This document shows positions 51,510 to 59,960 of a DNA stretch of 64,000 bases, in pieces. A model generated the notes under the pieces. The model was not told the origin of the DNA. It saw only the letters and a program-made list of their open reading frames with translations, and did no database searches. The stretch is from assembly GCF_015694725.1 (NCBI RefSeq), contig NZ_JADQDQ010000012.1, forward strand, positions 44,700 to 108,699, read 5' to 3'. Both the position numbers and the translations under genes were made by a program. The stretch's first letter is position 1. Every line of letters begins with the position of its first letter. This DNA is from Hymenobacter jeongseonensis (GTDB taxonomy: Bacteria; Bacteroidota; Bacteroidia; Cytophagales; Hymenobacteraceae).

Positions 51510-51974
51510 TTAATTAGGAAACAGCTGCAGGCAATGGGCCGCGTATTGAAGGGCCGATTCACGGGGAGTGCATTGCCACTGCTGCGCCCGGCGGCCGCCA
51601 GGTTGCGGGGCTAGCAGCCCGTGGGCACGCCGCAACGTCGCCTTGGCCGGGGCCCGGGGGGGAGGGGCCGTTTTACCGCCGTCGCTTGCGCTGGGCCACT
51701 TGGGGCGTGTGACCGGCAGGCCCGGTGACACACCTTGCCCGCGCCGGTGAAAGAGCCGAATGGCAAGCAGCGGCAGGATGATAACCGCCGCGTTGAGCAC
51801 CAGCGGAATTTTGCCAAGCGACCAAGCAAAAAAGTAGCTAACCAGCAGCAGATAACTTCCATTGAACGCGCGCTGCCTGGGGTCGGCGGGCCCGGCTCCA
51901 CGGCTCAGCCACAACGCCAGGCTGCACAGCAGCGGGCCGGTCAGCAATTCCCACGGATTGGAATGCGCGTTCAT
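51510..51974 (-). CDS. Small membrane protein of unknown function
   Basis: 154 residues. Three hydrophobic segments in the first 90 residues (LLTGPLLCSLALWL, SYLLLVSYFFAWSLG, LVLNAAVIILPLLAIRLF), then a Pro/Ala/Arg-rich tail that may be partly non-native. Start at MNAHSNPWE because the first helix follows. No family recognised. Confidence 0.55.
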   Translation of the reverse strand: MNAHSNPWELLTGPLLCSLALWLSRGAGPADPRQRAFNGSYLLLVSYFFAWSLGKIPLVLNAAVIILPLLAIRLFHRRGQGVSPGLPVTRPKWPSASDGGKTAPPPRAPAKATLRRAHGLLAPQPGGRRAQQWQCTPRESALQYAAHCLQLFPN

Positions 51975-52063
51975 GGAAATGTGTGAAGGGGTGGGATGAA
52001 ACGTACCCGGGAACGCGGGGCGCACCAAGACCCCGCAGTTAGCCCTAATTCTCCGCCGCTGGC

Positions 52064-52336
52064 TTAGCCCGCAAACAACGGAGCCAGCGCCGCGTGCAAG
52101 CCCAGGGCGAGAGGCTTGGTGGTAGCGAGCCGCCCTGGGGTGAGGCATTCCTGAATGCGCTGCACCTGCTGACGGCTGTAGTCGACTTCCGCTTCCAGCG
52201 CGGGCCGGATGCTGGCGATGTCATTCAGGTGGGCGGGCAACTCCGCGAGCAAATCCCGCAGGGCGCCCTCGCTGGGCGGCTGGCGGAGCAACGTTCGGTG
52301 CGTAATGCGCAAGCGTTCGTAGGAAGTGATGGACAT
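52064..52336 (-). CDS. Small soluble protein of unknown function
   Basis: 90 residues, mostly helical (LRDLLAELPAHLNDIASIRPALEAEVDYSRQQVQRI), no signal or recognised family. Same strand as the two genes before it. Confidence 0.45.
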   Translation of the reverse strand: MSITSYERLRITHRTLLRQPPSEGALRDLLAELPAHLNDIASIRPALEAEVDYSRQQVQRIQECLTPGRLATTKPLALGLHAALAPLFAG

Positions 52337-52680
52337 GGCAGTAGGACGCTATTCCCGGGTTTTCGCGCCGCCCGACCCAGGAAAGTGATACATTGGCGGC
52401 AAACTACGGCTGACCGGATGAGTTAAATACTCTGTGTCAGCCGCTAAGCTGTTTGAATTGGAGCGCTGGCCAAGCTGGAGCCCCTTTTGTTTTGTGGGGC
52501 AAAGGAGTCGGGCGGAGATTAAAACGAGGTGAACGAAGCATTAAAATACATTAACGACCCGGCCCATTTGGACGTGGCTGCGTTGGAAGAAGGCCCGCCC
52601 GACTTACACGCCACTGCAGCTGGTCAACTAAGCTCCGCTTTTCCGCGTCTACCCAACCCTAACCCGCCCCTGGCTTTTAG
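52337..52680. other. Divergent intergenic region before the antiporter gene
   Basis: About 340 bases. A 60-codon GTG-started frame (52529-52711) overlaps the antiporter start and has no convincing features. Nothing else seen. Confidence 0.4.
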
Positions 52681-53949
52681 ATGGAATTATACAATACCCT
52701 GGCGCTGCTAATCGTCATTTCCGCCGTATTCGGCTACGTCAACCACCGCTTCCTCAAGCTGCCCGGCACCATCGGGCTGATGGTGCTGGCCCTGGTGTCC
52801 TCGCTGCTGGCCATCGGGCTGGGCAAGCTGGGCGTCGACTGGGTGCTGACCGCGGGCGAGTTGGTGCGCGGCATCGACTTTCACGTCGTGCTCATGCAGG
52901 TCATGTTGAGCTTTTTGCTGTTTGCTGGCTCCCTGCACGTCGACCTGCGCGCCCTGGGCAAAGAAGGCGTGGCCGTGGGCGCGATGGCTACGGCCGGCAC
53001 GCTGCTCTCCACGGCCCTGGTCGGCACGGCCTTCTACTACCTGCTGCCGCTCTTCGGTCTGCCCACCGATTTTATCTACTGCCTGCTGTTCGGGGCGCTC
53101 ATTTCCCCCACCGACCCCATTGCGGTACTGGGCATTCTCAAGCAGGCGCGCATCGACCCGCGGCTGGAAATCCGCATCGTGGGCGAGTCCCTCTTCAACG
53201 ACGGCATTGCCGTGGTCGTGTTCATCAGCTTGTTTCAGATTGCCCAGTTCGGGGGCGAGCAGGCCACGCCCGCCGTTATCGGCCAGCTGTTTCTGCAGGA
53301 AGCCGTAGGCGGCCTAGCTCTGGGCGCGGCCCTGGGCTACGCCGGCTTCTGGGCCCTGCGCAGCATCGACCACTACCAGGTGGAGGTGCTCATCACCCTG
53401 GCTTTGGTGATGGGCGGCACCGCCTTGGCCGCGCAACTGCACACGTCGGGCCCGCTGGCCATGGTAGTGGCGGGGTTGATTGTGGGCGACCGGGGCCGGC
53501 AGCTGGGCATGTCGGACGTGACGCGCGAGTACCTGGACAAGTTCTGGGAACTGCTCGACGAGATTCTCAACGCCGTTTTGTTCGTGCTCATCGGCCTGGA
53601 GATGCTCGTACTTGATATCAGCCGCACTACCCTGCTCGTGGGCCTGGCGGCCATCGTCGTGGTGCTGCTGGCCCGTTGGGTGTCGGTGGGAGTACCCCTG
53701 GTCCTGTTGCGGCGCTACTACCCCTTCGACCGCCAAACGCTGCGGGTGCTGACCTGGGGCGGGCTGCGGGGCGGCATTTCCGTGGCACTGGCCCTGTCGC
53801 TGCCCGAGTCCATGCCGCGCGACCTGATGGTGGGCATTACCTATGTGGTGGTGGTGTTCAGTATCATCGGACAGGGCCTCACCATCGGCCCGCTGGTCAA
53901 GCGGCTGGGTCTGAGCACCGGCGAGGCGCCCGCCGATGCCGGCCATTAA
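52681..53949 (+). CDS. CPA1 family Na+(K+)/H+ antiporter (NhaP-like)
   Basis: 422 residues, about 12 helices. Conserved FALISPTDPIAV-type motif (GALISPTDPIAVLGIL) and the ESLFNDGIAVVVF block with the Asn-Asp pair that marks CPA1 exchangers. No C-terminal regulatory domain. Extrudes sodium or potassium in exchange for protons at the inner membrane, fitting the ion and osmotic theme. The DUF2254 gene follows 19 bases later, in one operon. Confidence 0.93.
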   Translation: MELYNTLALLIVISAVFGYVNHRFLKLPGTIGLMVLALVSSLLAIGLGKLGVDWVLTAGELVRGIDFHVVLMQVMLSFLLFAGSLHVDLRALGKEGVAVGAMATAGTLLSTALVGTAFYYLLPLFGLPTDFIYCLLFGALISPTDPIAVLGILKQARIDPRLEIRIVGESLFNDGIAVVVFISLFQIAQFGGEQATPAVIGQLFLQEAVGGLALGAALGYAGFWALRSIDHYQVEVLITLALVMGGTALAAQLHTSGPLAMVVAGLIVGDRGRQLGMSDVTREYLDKFWELLDEILNAVLFVLIGLEMLVLDISRTTLLVGLAAIVVVLLARWVSVGVPLVLLRRYYPFDRQTLRVLTWGGLRGGISVALALSLPESMPRDLMVGITYVVVVFSIIGQGLTIGPLVKRLGLSTGEAPADAGH

Positions 53950-53968
53950 CTGCTCATAAACGCACCAC

Positions 53969-55321
53969 ATGCACCGACTCCGCGCCCTCTGGCAGAACCT
54001 CAACGCCAGCCTCTGGTTTGTGCCCACCCTGATGGTGGCCACCGCCATCGGGTTGGCCTTCGCCCTGGTGTTTTTGGACGCCGGCATGAGCCACGACTGG
54101 GTGCCGGACTACCCGCTGCTGTTCGGGGCCGGCTCCGACGGGGCCCGGGGCATGCTCACGGCCATTGCCGGCTCCATGGTCACGGTAGCGGCCCTCATCT
54201 TCTCCCTGACGCTGAGCACGCTGGCGCAGGTGTCGAGCCAGTACACGTCCCGGGTGCTGCGCAACTTCATGCGCGACCGGGCCAACCAGCTGGTCCTGGG
54301 CTTCTTCGTCAGCATTTTCGTCTACTGCCTGATAGTGCTGCGCACCATCCGCGGCGGCGACGAAGGGGGCTTTATTCCCTCCCTGGCCGTGTTCATGGGG
54401 CTCGTGCTGGCCCTGGTCAGCATCGGGGTGCTGATATTCTTCATCCACCACATGGCCACGGCCATTCAGGCATCTACCATCATCCGCCACGCCACGGAGG
54501 AAACCCACGCGGCCATTGCGCGCCTGTTTCCCAGGCAGTTGGGCGAGGAAGCCGACCCGCAGCAGGCGCAAGACCTGCTCCGCCAGGCTGGGGAGCTACG
54601 CTGGCAGCCGGTGCCCGCCCGGGCCACTGGCTACGTGCAAAGCCTGGACGAGGAGGCCCTGCTCGCGCTCGCGCGTCGCCTCGGGAGCGTGGTGCGTATG
54701 GAACACGGCCTGGGCGGGTTCGTGGCCCGGGGCGCCGCCCTGGTCAGCGTGGCGCGCTACGAGCCGCCGGCCGCCCCTACGGTCCTGACGGAGGAGCTCA
54801 CCGCGCAACTCAACGACTGCTTCAGCCTGGGCAGTCAGCGCACCATCGAGCAGGACGCTGGGTTCGGCTTACGCCAGCTCGTGGACATTGCCCTCAAGGC
54901 CCTCTCGCCGGGCATCAACGACACCACCACGGCCATCATCGGCATCGACCACCTGAGTGCACTGCTGGCGCAGCTGGCCGACCGGCGCTTTGAGCAGCCC
55001 TGGCGCACCGACCACGAGCGGGTCCGCGTCATCGCCGTGCGCCCCACCTTCGGCGGCTACCTGGCCACGGCCTTCGACCAGATACGCGGCAGCGCCGACG
55101 GCAACGCGGCCGTGTACTTGCGCCTGCTCACAGCCCTGGCCACCATCGGGCAGCGCGTCCACGCTCCGGCCCGCCACCAGGCCCTGCGCCAGCAAGCCGA
55201 GCTGATTGCCGAAGCCGCCCGGCGCACCCTGCCCACGGACTACGAGCGGGAGCAGGTGCGCCAGCGACTGGCGGAGGTGGAAAAGAACCTTGGGGCGGTT
55301 GTTGAGCCGAATAACCCGTAG
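53969..55321 (+). CDS. DUF2254 membrane protein
   Basis: 450 residues. Four helices in the first 175 residues (ASLWFVPTLMVATAIGLAFAL, GSMVTVAALIFSLTLSTLAQVSSQYTSRVLRNFM, FFVSIFVYCLIVL, FMGLVLALVSIGVLIFFI), then a large soluble part with RTIEQDAGFGLRQLVDIALKALSPGINDTTTA, the family signature. Function unknown; found beside ion transport genes. Co-transcribed with the antiporter. Confidence 0.9.
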   Translation: MHRLRALWQNLNASLWFVPTLMVATAIGLAFALVFLDAGMSHDWVPDYPLLFGAGSDGARGMLTAIAGSMVTVAALIFSLTLSTLAQVSSQYTSRVLRNFMRDRANQLVLGFFVSIFVYCLIVLRTIRGGDEGGFIPSLAVFMGLVLALVSIGVLIFFIHHMATAIQASTIIRHATEETHAAIARLFPRQLGEEADPQQAQDLLRQAGELRWQPVPARATGYVQSLDEEALLALARRLGSVVRMEHGLGGFVARGAALVSVARYEPPAAPTVLTEELTAQLNDCFSLGSQRTIEQDAGFGLRQLVDIALKALSPGINDTTTAIIGIDHLSALLAQLADRRFEQPWRTDHERVRVIAVRPTFGGYLATAFDQIRGSADGNAAVYLRLLTALATIGQRVHAPARHQALRQQAELIAEAARRTLPTDYEREQVRQRLAEVEKNLGAVVEPNNP

Positions 55322-55331
55322 CAGCCAGATT

Positions 55332-55739
55332 TTATGCCTCTTGAAGCCAGGCACTGGCTTGGTCGAGGTCGTCAAAAACGGCTACCTGCAGGCGGCGGCG
55401 CAGGCCGTCAAGCACCGTTTCCGTGTGCAGGCGGTGGCCCGGGTCCGGCGTGGGCAGGGCGGCGTAACGGGCCAAGGCCGTTTCGGCCAGCGTTTGGGGC
55501 AGCCACTGGTCGAGCAGCCACAGCCGGTCGGCTTCGTCGGGCGCTTCGGGCATGGCATGGTGGTCGGCTAAAATGGCTTTCAGTTTGTGGCGCTGCAAGA
55601 GGTTGCGCACATGTACGTACAGGGCCCGAAACTCTGGGCTCGTCAGCGGCGCTCCCGTCCAGTGCAGGTACACGTAGGCCTGGGGAACAAAATCGACCGC
55701 GCCCACGGCATTGGAAAAATAGAAACGAGTCGGAACCAC
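55332..55739 (-). CDS. STAS/SpoIIAA-like protein
   Basis: 135 residues, full domain length, resembling small cytosolic STAS-like proteins: QAYVYLHWTGAPLTSPEFRALY, LKAILADHHAM and a final LQVAVFDDLDQASAWLQ. Role unknown. Convergent with the DUF2254 gene (10 bases apart). Confidence 0.6.
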   Translation of the reverse strand: MVPTRFYFSNAVGAVDFVPQAYVYLHWTGAPLTSPEFRALYVHVRNLLQRHKLKAILADHHAMPEAPDEADRLWLLDQWLPQTLAETALARYAALPTPDPGHRLHTETVLDGLRRRLQVAVFDDLDQASAWLQEA

Positions 55740-55815
55740 GCGAATAAACTAAGTCGAAACAACTGCCTTACGGGTAGACAGCACGCACGGCTGAAAACTG
55801 CCTCCGCCCGGCGGG

Positions 55816-55986
55816 CTACTCCGATGCGCTTTTCGTCGGCGGCTCGGGGTCGCGTGCGGCTGCCCGGGCCGGTGGCACGCCAATGCTGTCTTCGGTCGTT
55901 TTCTCGCAACCCGCTAGCGTGACAAGTAGGGCGGTCAGGTCCAACAAGGCCTTAAACTGTCCAAAAACAGCATTAGAAGTGCGCAT
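55816..55986 (-). CDS. Very small lipoprotein
   Basis: 56 residues from ATG 55984-55986. Hydrophobic stretch LLDLTALLVTLAGCEKTTED with a lipobox (LAGC), then a Pro/Ala/Glu-rich tail. Resembles an orphan lipoprotein; could be spurious. Confidence 0.4.
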   Translation of the reverse strand: MRTSNAVFGQFKALLDLTALLVTLAGCEKTTEDSIGVPPARAAARDPEPPTKSASE

Positions 55987-56187
55987 AATAAATTGATAAA
56001 GAGAATACAACGCGCTGACACAAATCCTTAAAACGGTCCTTTTGAGGGTACTCACGCCTCTGCTGCACGGCACCAACCCTTGCCCGTAGCGAACGTGAAG
56101 GCGAGAAGAAGGGGCCCAACTGCTCTAATCATTTGACGCAGCCAGAGTAAGTAGTGTATAAGAAAACGGTAGTTTTTTTTAAAGAAA

Positions 56188-57435
56188 TTAGTCATTCTCA
56201 GCCCATGCTTTACGGGATGCTTCAATTTGGCGGGCAGTGGTGTTTTGATTGTAGCGCAGGGTAGTTTTAGTATTCACATGGCCGGTTGCCTGCATGACCA
56301 CTTCCAGGGGAATGTTCTGGGCCAATGAAAGCGTGGTAAAGGTGCGACGGGCGGTGTGACAACTAATCAGTTGGTACTTGGGAACAGCTATTTTCTTTGG
56401 CTGGCTGGTTTGCCTGTAATAAGTAATTTTCTCGGTGAGGTCGTTAATGCTGGCCCGTTCACATACTCTTTTGATGTACTCGTTCAACTTGGGGTTAGTA
56501 ATAGGTCGCAACTCGCCCCGCCACCATTTATCCAGCAATTGCCGGGTGCACTTCCGTACATAAACCTCCACCGCGATGTCCGTGGTCTTTTTCGGCACAA
56601 GTTGCAGCACATCGCCTTTGTCATGTTCCTTTCTCAGGGACATGGCATCGCTATAGCGCAGGCCGGTGTAGGCCATGAGTAGCCACAACCCTCGCGCATT
56701 CTCCAAGGAAGGGGGCAGGTCAGTCAAGGCTTCGAGCTGACTTAGCTCCTGGGAGGTAAGCGATACCACTGCGGGTTCAACAAACTTCCACCCCCATCCC
56801 CGAACATCAATGCGTGGAGTAAATCCTCGGTCAGCGGCGTCCGCCAAAAACTCTTTCAGAATTTTGAATTGCTTGTTGACGCTGCCATCGGCGAGTTTCT
56901 TCTCCTCGGCCAAGTAAGCTCCGAATCGGTCTTTCCACTCGAGGGTCAGGTCAGCATATTCTAAGGGTCGGTGGGATTGTTCGGCAAAAGCCACCAAGTG
57001 ATTATAGGTAGTGCGATGGGACTTGACCGTATTCGCCGTATTCTTTTTGGTCATCCGGTCCAGGTAAGTCACGAAGTCAGAAAGGGGTTGCGGACGCACT
57101 GGCGCCGATGCAGCGGTATTTTCAGGCTCGACAACTGCTCGAAGCTGCTCGGCGGTGGGAAGCCACCCAGCAGCCCGACATTCCTGCCAGTAGTCGAGCA
57201 ACCGCTTTTTCATGCGTTCGTTGTTCGCATTGATTGTCCGGTTACGGTCCGTCTCAGCGCCACGCTTTGGTGTCTTAGCACGTTGCTCGTCTCCGCCATC
57301 CCATTGGTCGGGCTGTATTTTATCCCCCGTATAAATGCGAACCCGACCACCCCCATTTTGAGGATTGAACCATATAAAAATTGCCGTGGGCTTTTCGCCG
57401 TTAGGCTCCTTGAGATGAAAGGAAACCGTAGCCAT
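56188..57435 (-). CDS. Tyrosine recombinase/integrase of the island
   Basis: 415 residues, Bacteroidota phage-integrase type: N-terminal arm-binding domain (1-95), SAM-like core-binding domain (about 115-210), catalytic domain (about 230-400). Catalytic residues: Arg260 in AYTGLRYSDAM, His360/Arg363 in SCHTARRTF, His386 in ATGHVNTKTT and nucleophile Tyr395 in LRYNQNTT. All are present, so likely active. It is transcribed inward from just inside attR (57638), its 5' end about 200 bases from the repeat. Presumably recombines at the tRNA-Glu 3' end. Confidence 0.95.
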   Translation of the reverse strand: MATVSFHLKEPNGEKPTAIFIWFNPQNGGGRVRIYTGDKIQPDQWDGGDEQRAKTPKRGAETDRNRTINANNERMKKRLLDYWQECRAAGWLPTAEQLRAVVEPENTAASAPVRPQPLSDFVTYLDRMTKKNTANTVKSHRTTYNHLVAFAEQSHRPLEYADLTLEWKDRFGAYLAEEKKLADGSVNKQFKILKEFLADAADRGFTPRIDVRGWGWKFVEPAVVSLTSQELSQLEALTDLPPSLENARGLWLLMAYTGLRYSDAMSLRKEHDKGDVLQLVPKKTTDIAVEVYVRKCTRQLLDKWWRGELRPITNPKLNEYIKRVCERASINDLTEKITYYRQTSQPKKIAVPKYQLISCHTARRTFTTLSLAQNIPLEVVMQATGHVNTKTTLRYNQNTTARQIEASRKAWAEND

Positions 57436-57637
57436 AAGTGGAGAGGATTGATTCAGTGCTCAAGTTACGGAAAATCAAGTCCAGGGTACAGTATAGGGTA
57501 CAAAGAATCAGTATAAGGCAGGAAATCATTCTATACGCTCTCGTTGCATCCTATGAGAAAATCCATCAGTTAAGCCCATTATCAATATTTTTCAAAAAAA
57601 CCACATGAAGAATCATATACCAGTGGGTATAAGTAAT

Positions 57638-57654
57638 ATTCCCCTACGGACTAC
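57638..57654. repeat. attR: right attachment repeat
   Basis: ATTCCCCTACGGACTAC, identical over 17 bases to 22463-22479. The rest of a tRNA is absent to the left, so this is the displaced 3' end. Lies about 200 bases beyond the integrase start. Confidence 0.88.
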
Positions 57655-57679
57655 AAAGTGTCACCTATAGACACAGCAA

Positions 57680-57710
57680 AACCCTTCTTAGCAATAAGGA
57701 GGGTTTTTTT
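57680..57710 (+). terminator. Terminator outside attR, probably the original tRNA-Glu terminator
   Basis: CCCTTCTTA (57682-57690) pairs with TAAGGAGGG (57695-57703, one G-T pair), tetraloop GCAA, then seven T. It lies 26 bases beyond the displaced tRNA end, where a tRNA terminator should be. Confidence 0.85.
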
Positions 57711-57974
57711 ATGCCTTCTAAATTTCGTGGCGTTTCAAGCGAAGTAAAATCTTCAAGGCGTCTGCTCATTCGGTTGATGGCTGCTTTCTTCGAAATAAGG
57801 TTGGTGTAACACTCCCCTTCCAGCAGCGCTATTCATAACTGTCGGGCCGTGCTACGATTGTATCGGGCAAGGCTCTGCTAATAGCACGGCTACTTGGCTA
57901 AGAGTTGTGGCTGTATAGACGGCAAAAATCGCCGTATCTTATCGCCCCAGGCCCGCTTGTCCCGCTATTAATCA

Positions 57975-59459
57975 GTGTCACTCTTCACTTCGCCTCCTCC
58001 TACTAGCAATGCGTTGTTTCCGGTTTTCCTGAAGCTGGAGCAATTTCGGGTGCTGTTGGTGGGGGGTGGCAGTGGGGCGCTGGAGAAGCTGATGGCCATC
58101 CTGCACAACAGCCCTGCCACGGCCGTGACGGTGGTGGCGCCCCGACTACTGCCCGCGTTTGCGGAACTGGCTGGGCAATACAACCGGGTGCAGCTGCATG
58201 TACGGGCCTATGCCGAAGCGGACCTTGATGCGCACGACTTGGTGTTCGTGGCTACCGACGAGCCAGCGCTGAATCGGGCCATCAAGGCGGCGGCGGCAGC
58301 GCGCCGTTTGCTCACCAATGTGGCGGATATGCCGGATGAATGCGATTTCTACCTGCCGTCGGTGGTGCACAAGGGCGACTTGAAGGTGGCCATTTCCACC
58401 AACGGCAAGTCGCCCACGCTGGGAAAGCGGCTGCGGGCCGTGCTGGAGGAATCACTGCCAAACGAAACGCAAAGCCTTATGCAGCAGCTGGCCGTCATTG
58501 GCCATCGATTACAGGGCGATTTTACGCAGAAAATCAAATACCTAAACGCCGTGACGGCCGAGCTGGCCTACGGGCCCGCTTTTGAAACGCCCGCTACTGC
58601 CTACTGGCGGCGCGTGGCCACGGGCGCACTGGTCACGTTTGCGCTGTTTATTCTGCTCAATATTCTCTCCTACTACGTGACGTGGGCGCAGGCCTGGGCT
58701 TTTGTAAGCAGTTCGGACACGTTTTACCTGTTCGTGGCGGTGGGGTTTGTGGCGCAGCTCATCGACGGCTTGCTGGGCATGGGCTACGGCGTGGTTTCGG
58801 CCATTAGCCTGATGTCGCTGGGGCTGAATCCGGCGGCGGTGAGTGCCAGCATTCACACGGCCGAGATGTTTGCCAGCGGTGCCTCGGGCTACCAGCATTA
58901 CCGCTTCGGCAACGTTAACAAGCGCTTATTCAAGGCGCTGCTGCTGCCGGGCGTGGCGGGGTCGGTAAGCGGCGCGTTGCTGCTCTCCTATTTTGGCGAA
59001 CAATACGCCAACTGGATTAAGCCCCTTCTGGCTTTTTACCTGCTGCTGCTGGGACTACGCATTCTGAGCAAAGCCTTGCGCCGGCAGCGGGAACGGCGGC
59101 GCAAGGTGAAAAATGCGGGTTGGCTGGCCGGGGCCGGGGGCTTTCTCGACTCATTTGGTGGGGGTGGCTGGGGGCCGCTGGTCACCAGCACCCTTATTGC
59201 CAATGGGCGCACGCCGCAGTACGTCATCGGCACGGTGAGTTTGGTGGAGTTCTTCGTGACGTTCGCCAGCGCGCTCACCTTTTTCTCCATTCTGGGTATT
59301 TCGCATTGGCAAATCGTGGCCGGCCTCATTGTGGGCGGCGTGGCTGCGGCACCCCTGGCTGCCAAGCTCAGCGGGCGCATTCCCACCCGGTGGATGTTTG
59401 TGGGCGTAGGGCTGATGGTGATTGGGTGGAGCTTATGGACCCTTCGCAAGCTGTTTTAA
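57975..59459 (+). CDS. Siroheme-synthase-like (SirC/CysG N-domain) fused to a TauE/SafE (TSUP) transporter
   Basis: 494 residues from a GTG start (no in-frame ATG before the domain). Residues about 12-205 resemble precorrin-2 dehydrogenase/ferrochelatase: FLKLEQFRVLLVGGGSGALEKLMAIL, LVFVATDEPALNRAI, TNVADMPDECDFYLPSVVHKGDLKVAISTNGKSPTLGKRLR. The family nucleotide loop is usually GGGxVAxRK; here GGGSGALEK. Residues about 215-494 are a membrane TSUP domain (FVAVGFVAQLIDGLLGMGYGVVSA, GAGGFLDSFGGGGWGPLVTSTLIANG). TSUP proteins move sulfite or organosulfur anions. The fusion links sulfur export with siroheme (sulfite/nitrite reductase cofactor) metabolism. First gene beyond the island. Confidence 0.85.
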   Translation: MSLFTSPPPTSNALFPVFLKLEQFRVLLVGGGSGALEKLMAILHNSPATAVTVVAPRLLPAFAELAGQYNRVQLHVRAYAEADLDAHDLVFVATDEPALNRAIKAAAAARRLLTNVADMPDECDFYLPSVVHKGDLKVAISTNGKSPTLGKRLRAVLEESLPNETQSLMQQLAVIGHRLQGDFTQKIKYLNAVTAELAYGPAFETPATAYWRRVATGALVTFALFILLNILSYYVTWAQAWAFVSSSDTFYLFVAVGFVAQLIDGLLGMGYGVVSAISLMSLGLNPAAVSASIHTAEMFASGASGYQHYRFGNVNKRLFKALLLPGVAGSVSGALLLSYFGEQYANWIKPLLAFYLLLLGLRILSKALRRQRERRRKVKNAGWLAGAGGFLDSFGGGGWGPLVTSTLIANGRTPQYVIGTVSLVEFFVTFASALTFFSILGISHWQIVAGLIVGGVAAAPLAAKLSGRIPTRWMFVGVGLMVIGWSLWTLRKLF

Positions 59460-59960
59460 GGCCGCTTTTTGATTGACAAAACGGATTGCTCTGTCTTGTT
59501 GAACATCCAAAGGCCTCCCCTCTTAAAACGACTCGGCTAAATTCCGTTCCGCTTGCGGTGCCTGCACTAGGCTGCCGCACCTTATCGCCCGCGCCGCTGG
59601 GGTGTCCACCAGCACAGACGCCAGCCGGACCCGTTGCCCGACAAAACGCCTGTGGTGGTAGTTGGGGAGGCCCACGCAGTGGGTAGACCACCGGTACAGT
59701 TTCCCCAGTGTATCGCTACCTCTGGTGCTTCTGATAACGATGCGCTCCTTCTTATTTACGGCCCAGAAACCGCCTTGGCGATGCCAGAAATACGGAATTC
59801 AGGCTTCGGTTATTTGGTATTCGTTTGGTTTTGAAATTCCTGGCGCCAGTTAGGCTCGGTATCCATCCCAGGGGCCGCGCTGGGCATTTCGCCGCCCCGG
59901 CCGCCGGGCACCCGGTATTTTACTCCGTATTCCTACGTATCACCCTTGCTAACCAGTGGG
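59460..59960. other. Non-coding stretch between convergent genes
   Basis: About 500 bases between the TSUP gene and the convergent propeller-like gene. No reading frame with family features, no tRNA, no clear terminator. Nothing identified. Confidence 0.4.

Larger units (their letters stand above)
22463..57654. mobile_element. Genomic island integrated into tRNA-Glu, about 35 kb
   Basis: Bounded by 17-base direct repeats of the tRNA-Glu 3' end, with a tyrosine integrase (56188-57435) next to the right repeat and a polymerase-like gene next to the left one. The inside is all accessory: type I restriction, a toxin-antitoxin-like pair, an excisionase-like HTH protein, a two-component system with RND efflux, and many osmotic and ion-stress genes. 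Gene remnants (28875-29009, 35077-35208) and gene-poor stretches point to repeated rearrangement. No relaxase, coupling protein, type IV secretion or phage structural genes are seen, so it would move only with help or by natural transfer (inference). Confidence 0.85.

Noticed and set aside
52529..52711. 60-codon GTG frame before the antiporter
   Set aside because: Overlaps the antiporter start and shows no domain or start signal.
57711..57809. 32-codon frame just outside attR
   Set aside because: Starts within the terminator T-run and has no family features.
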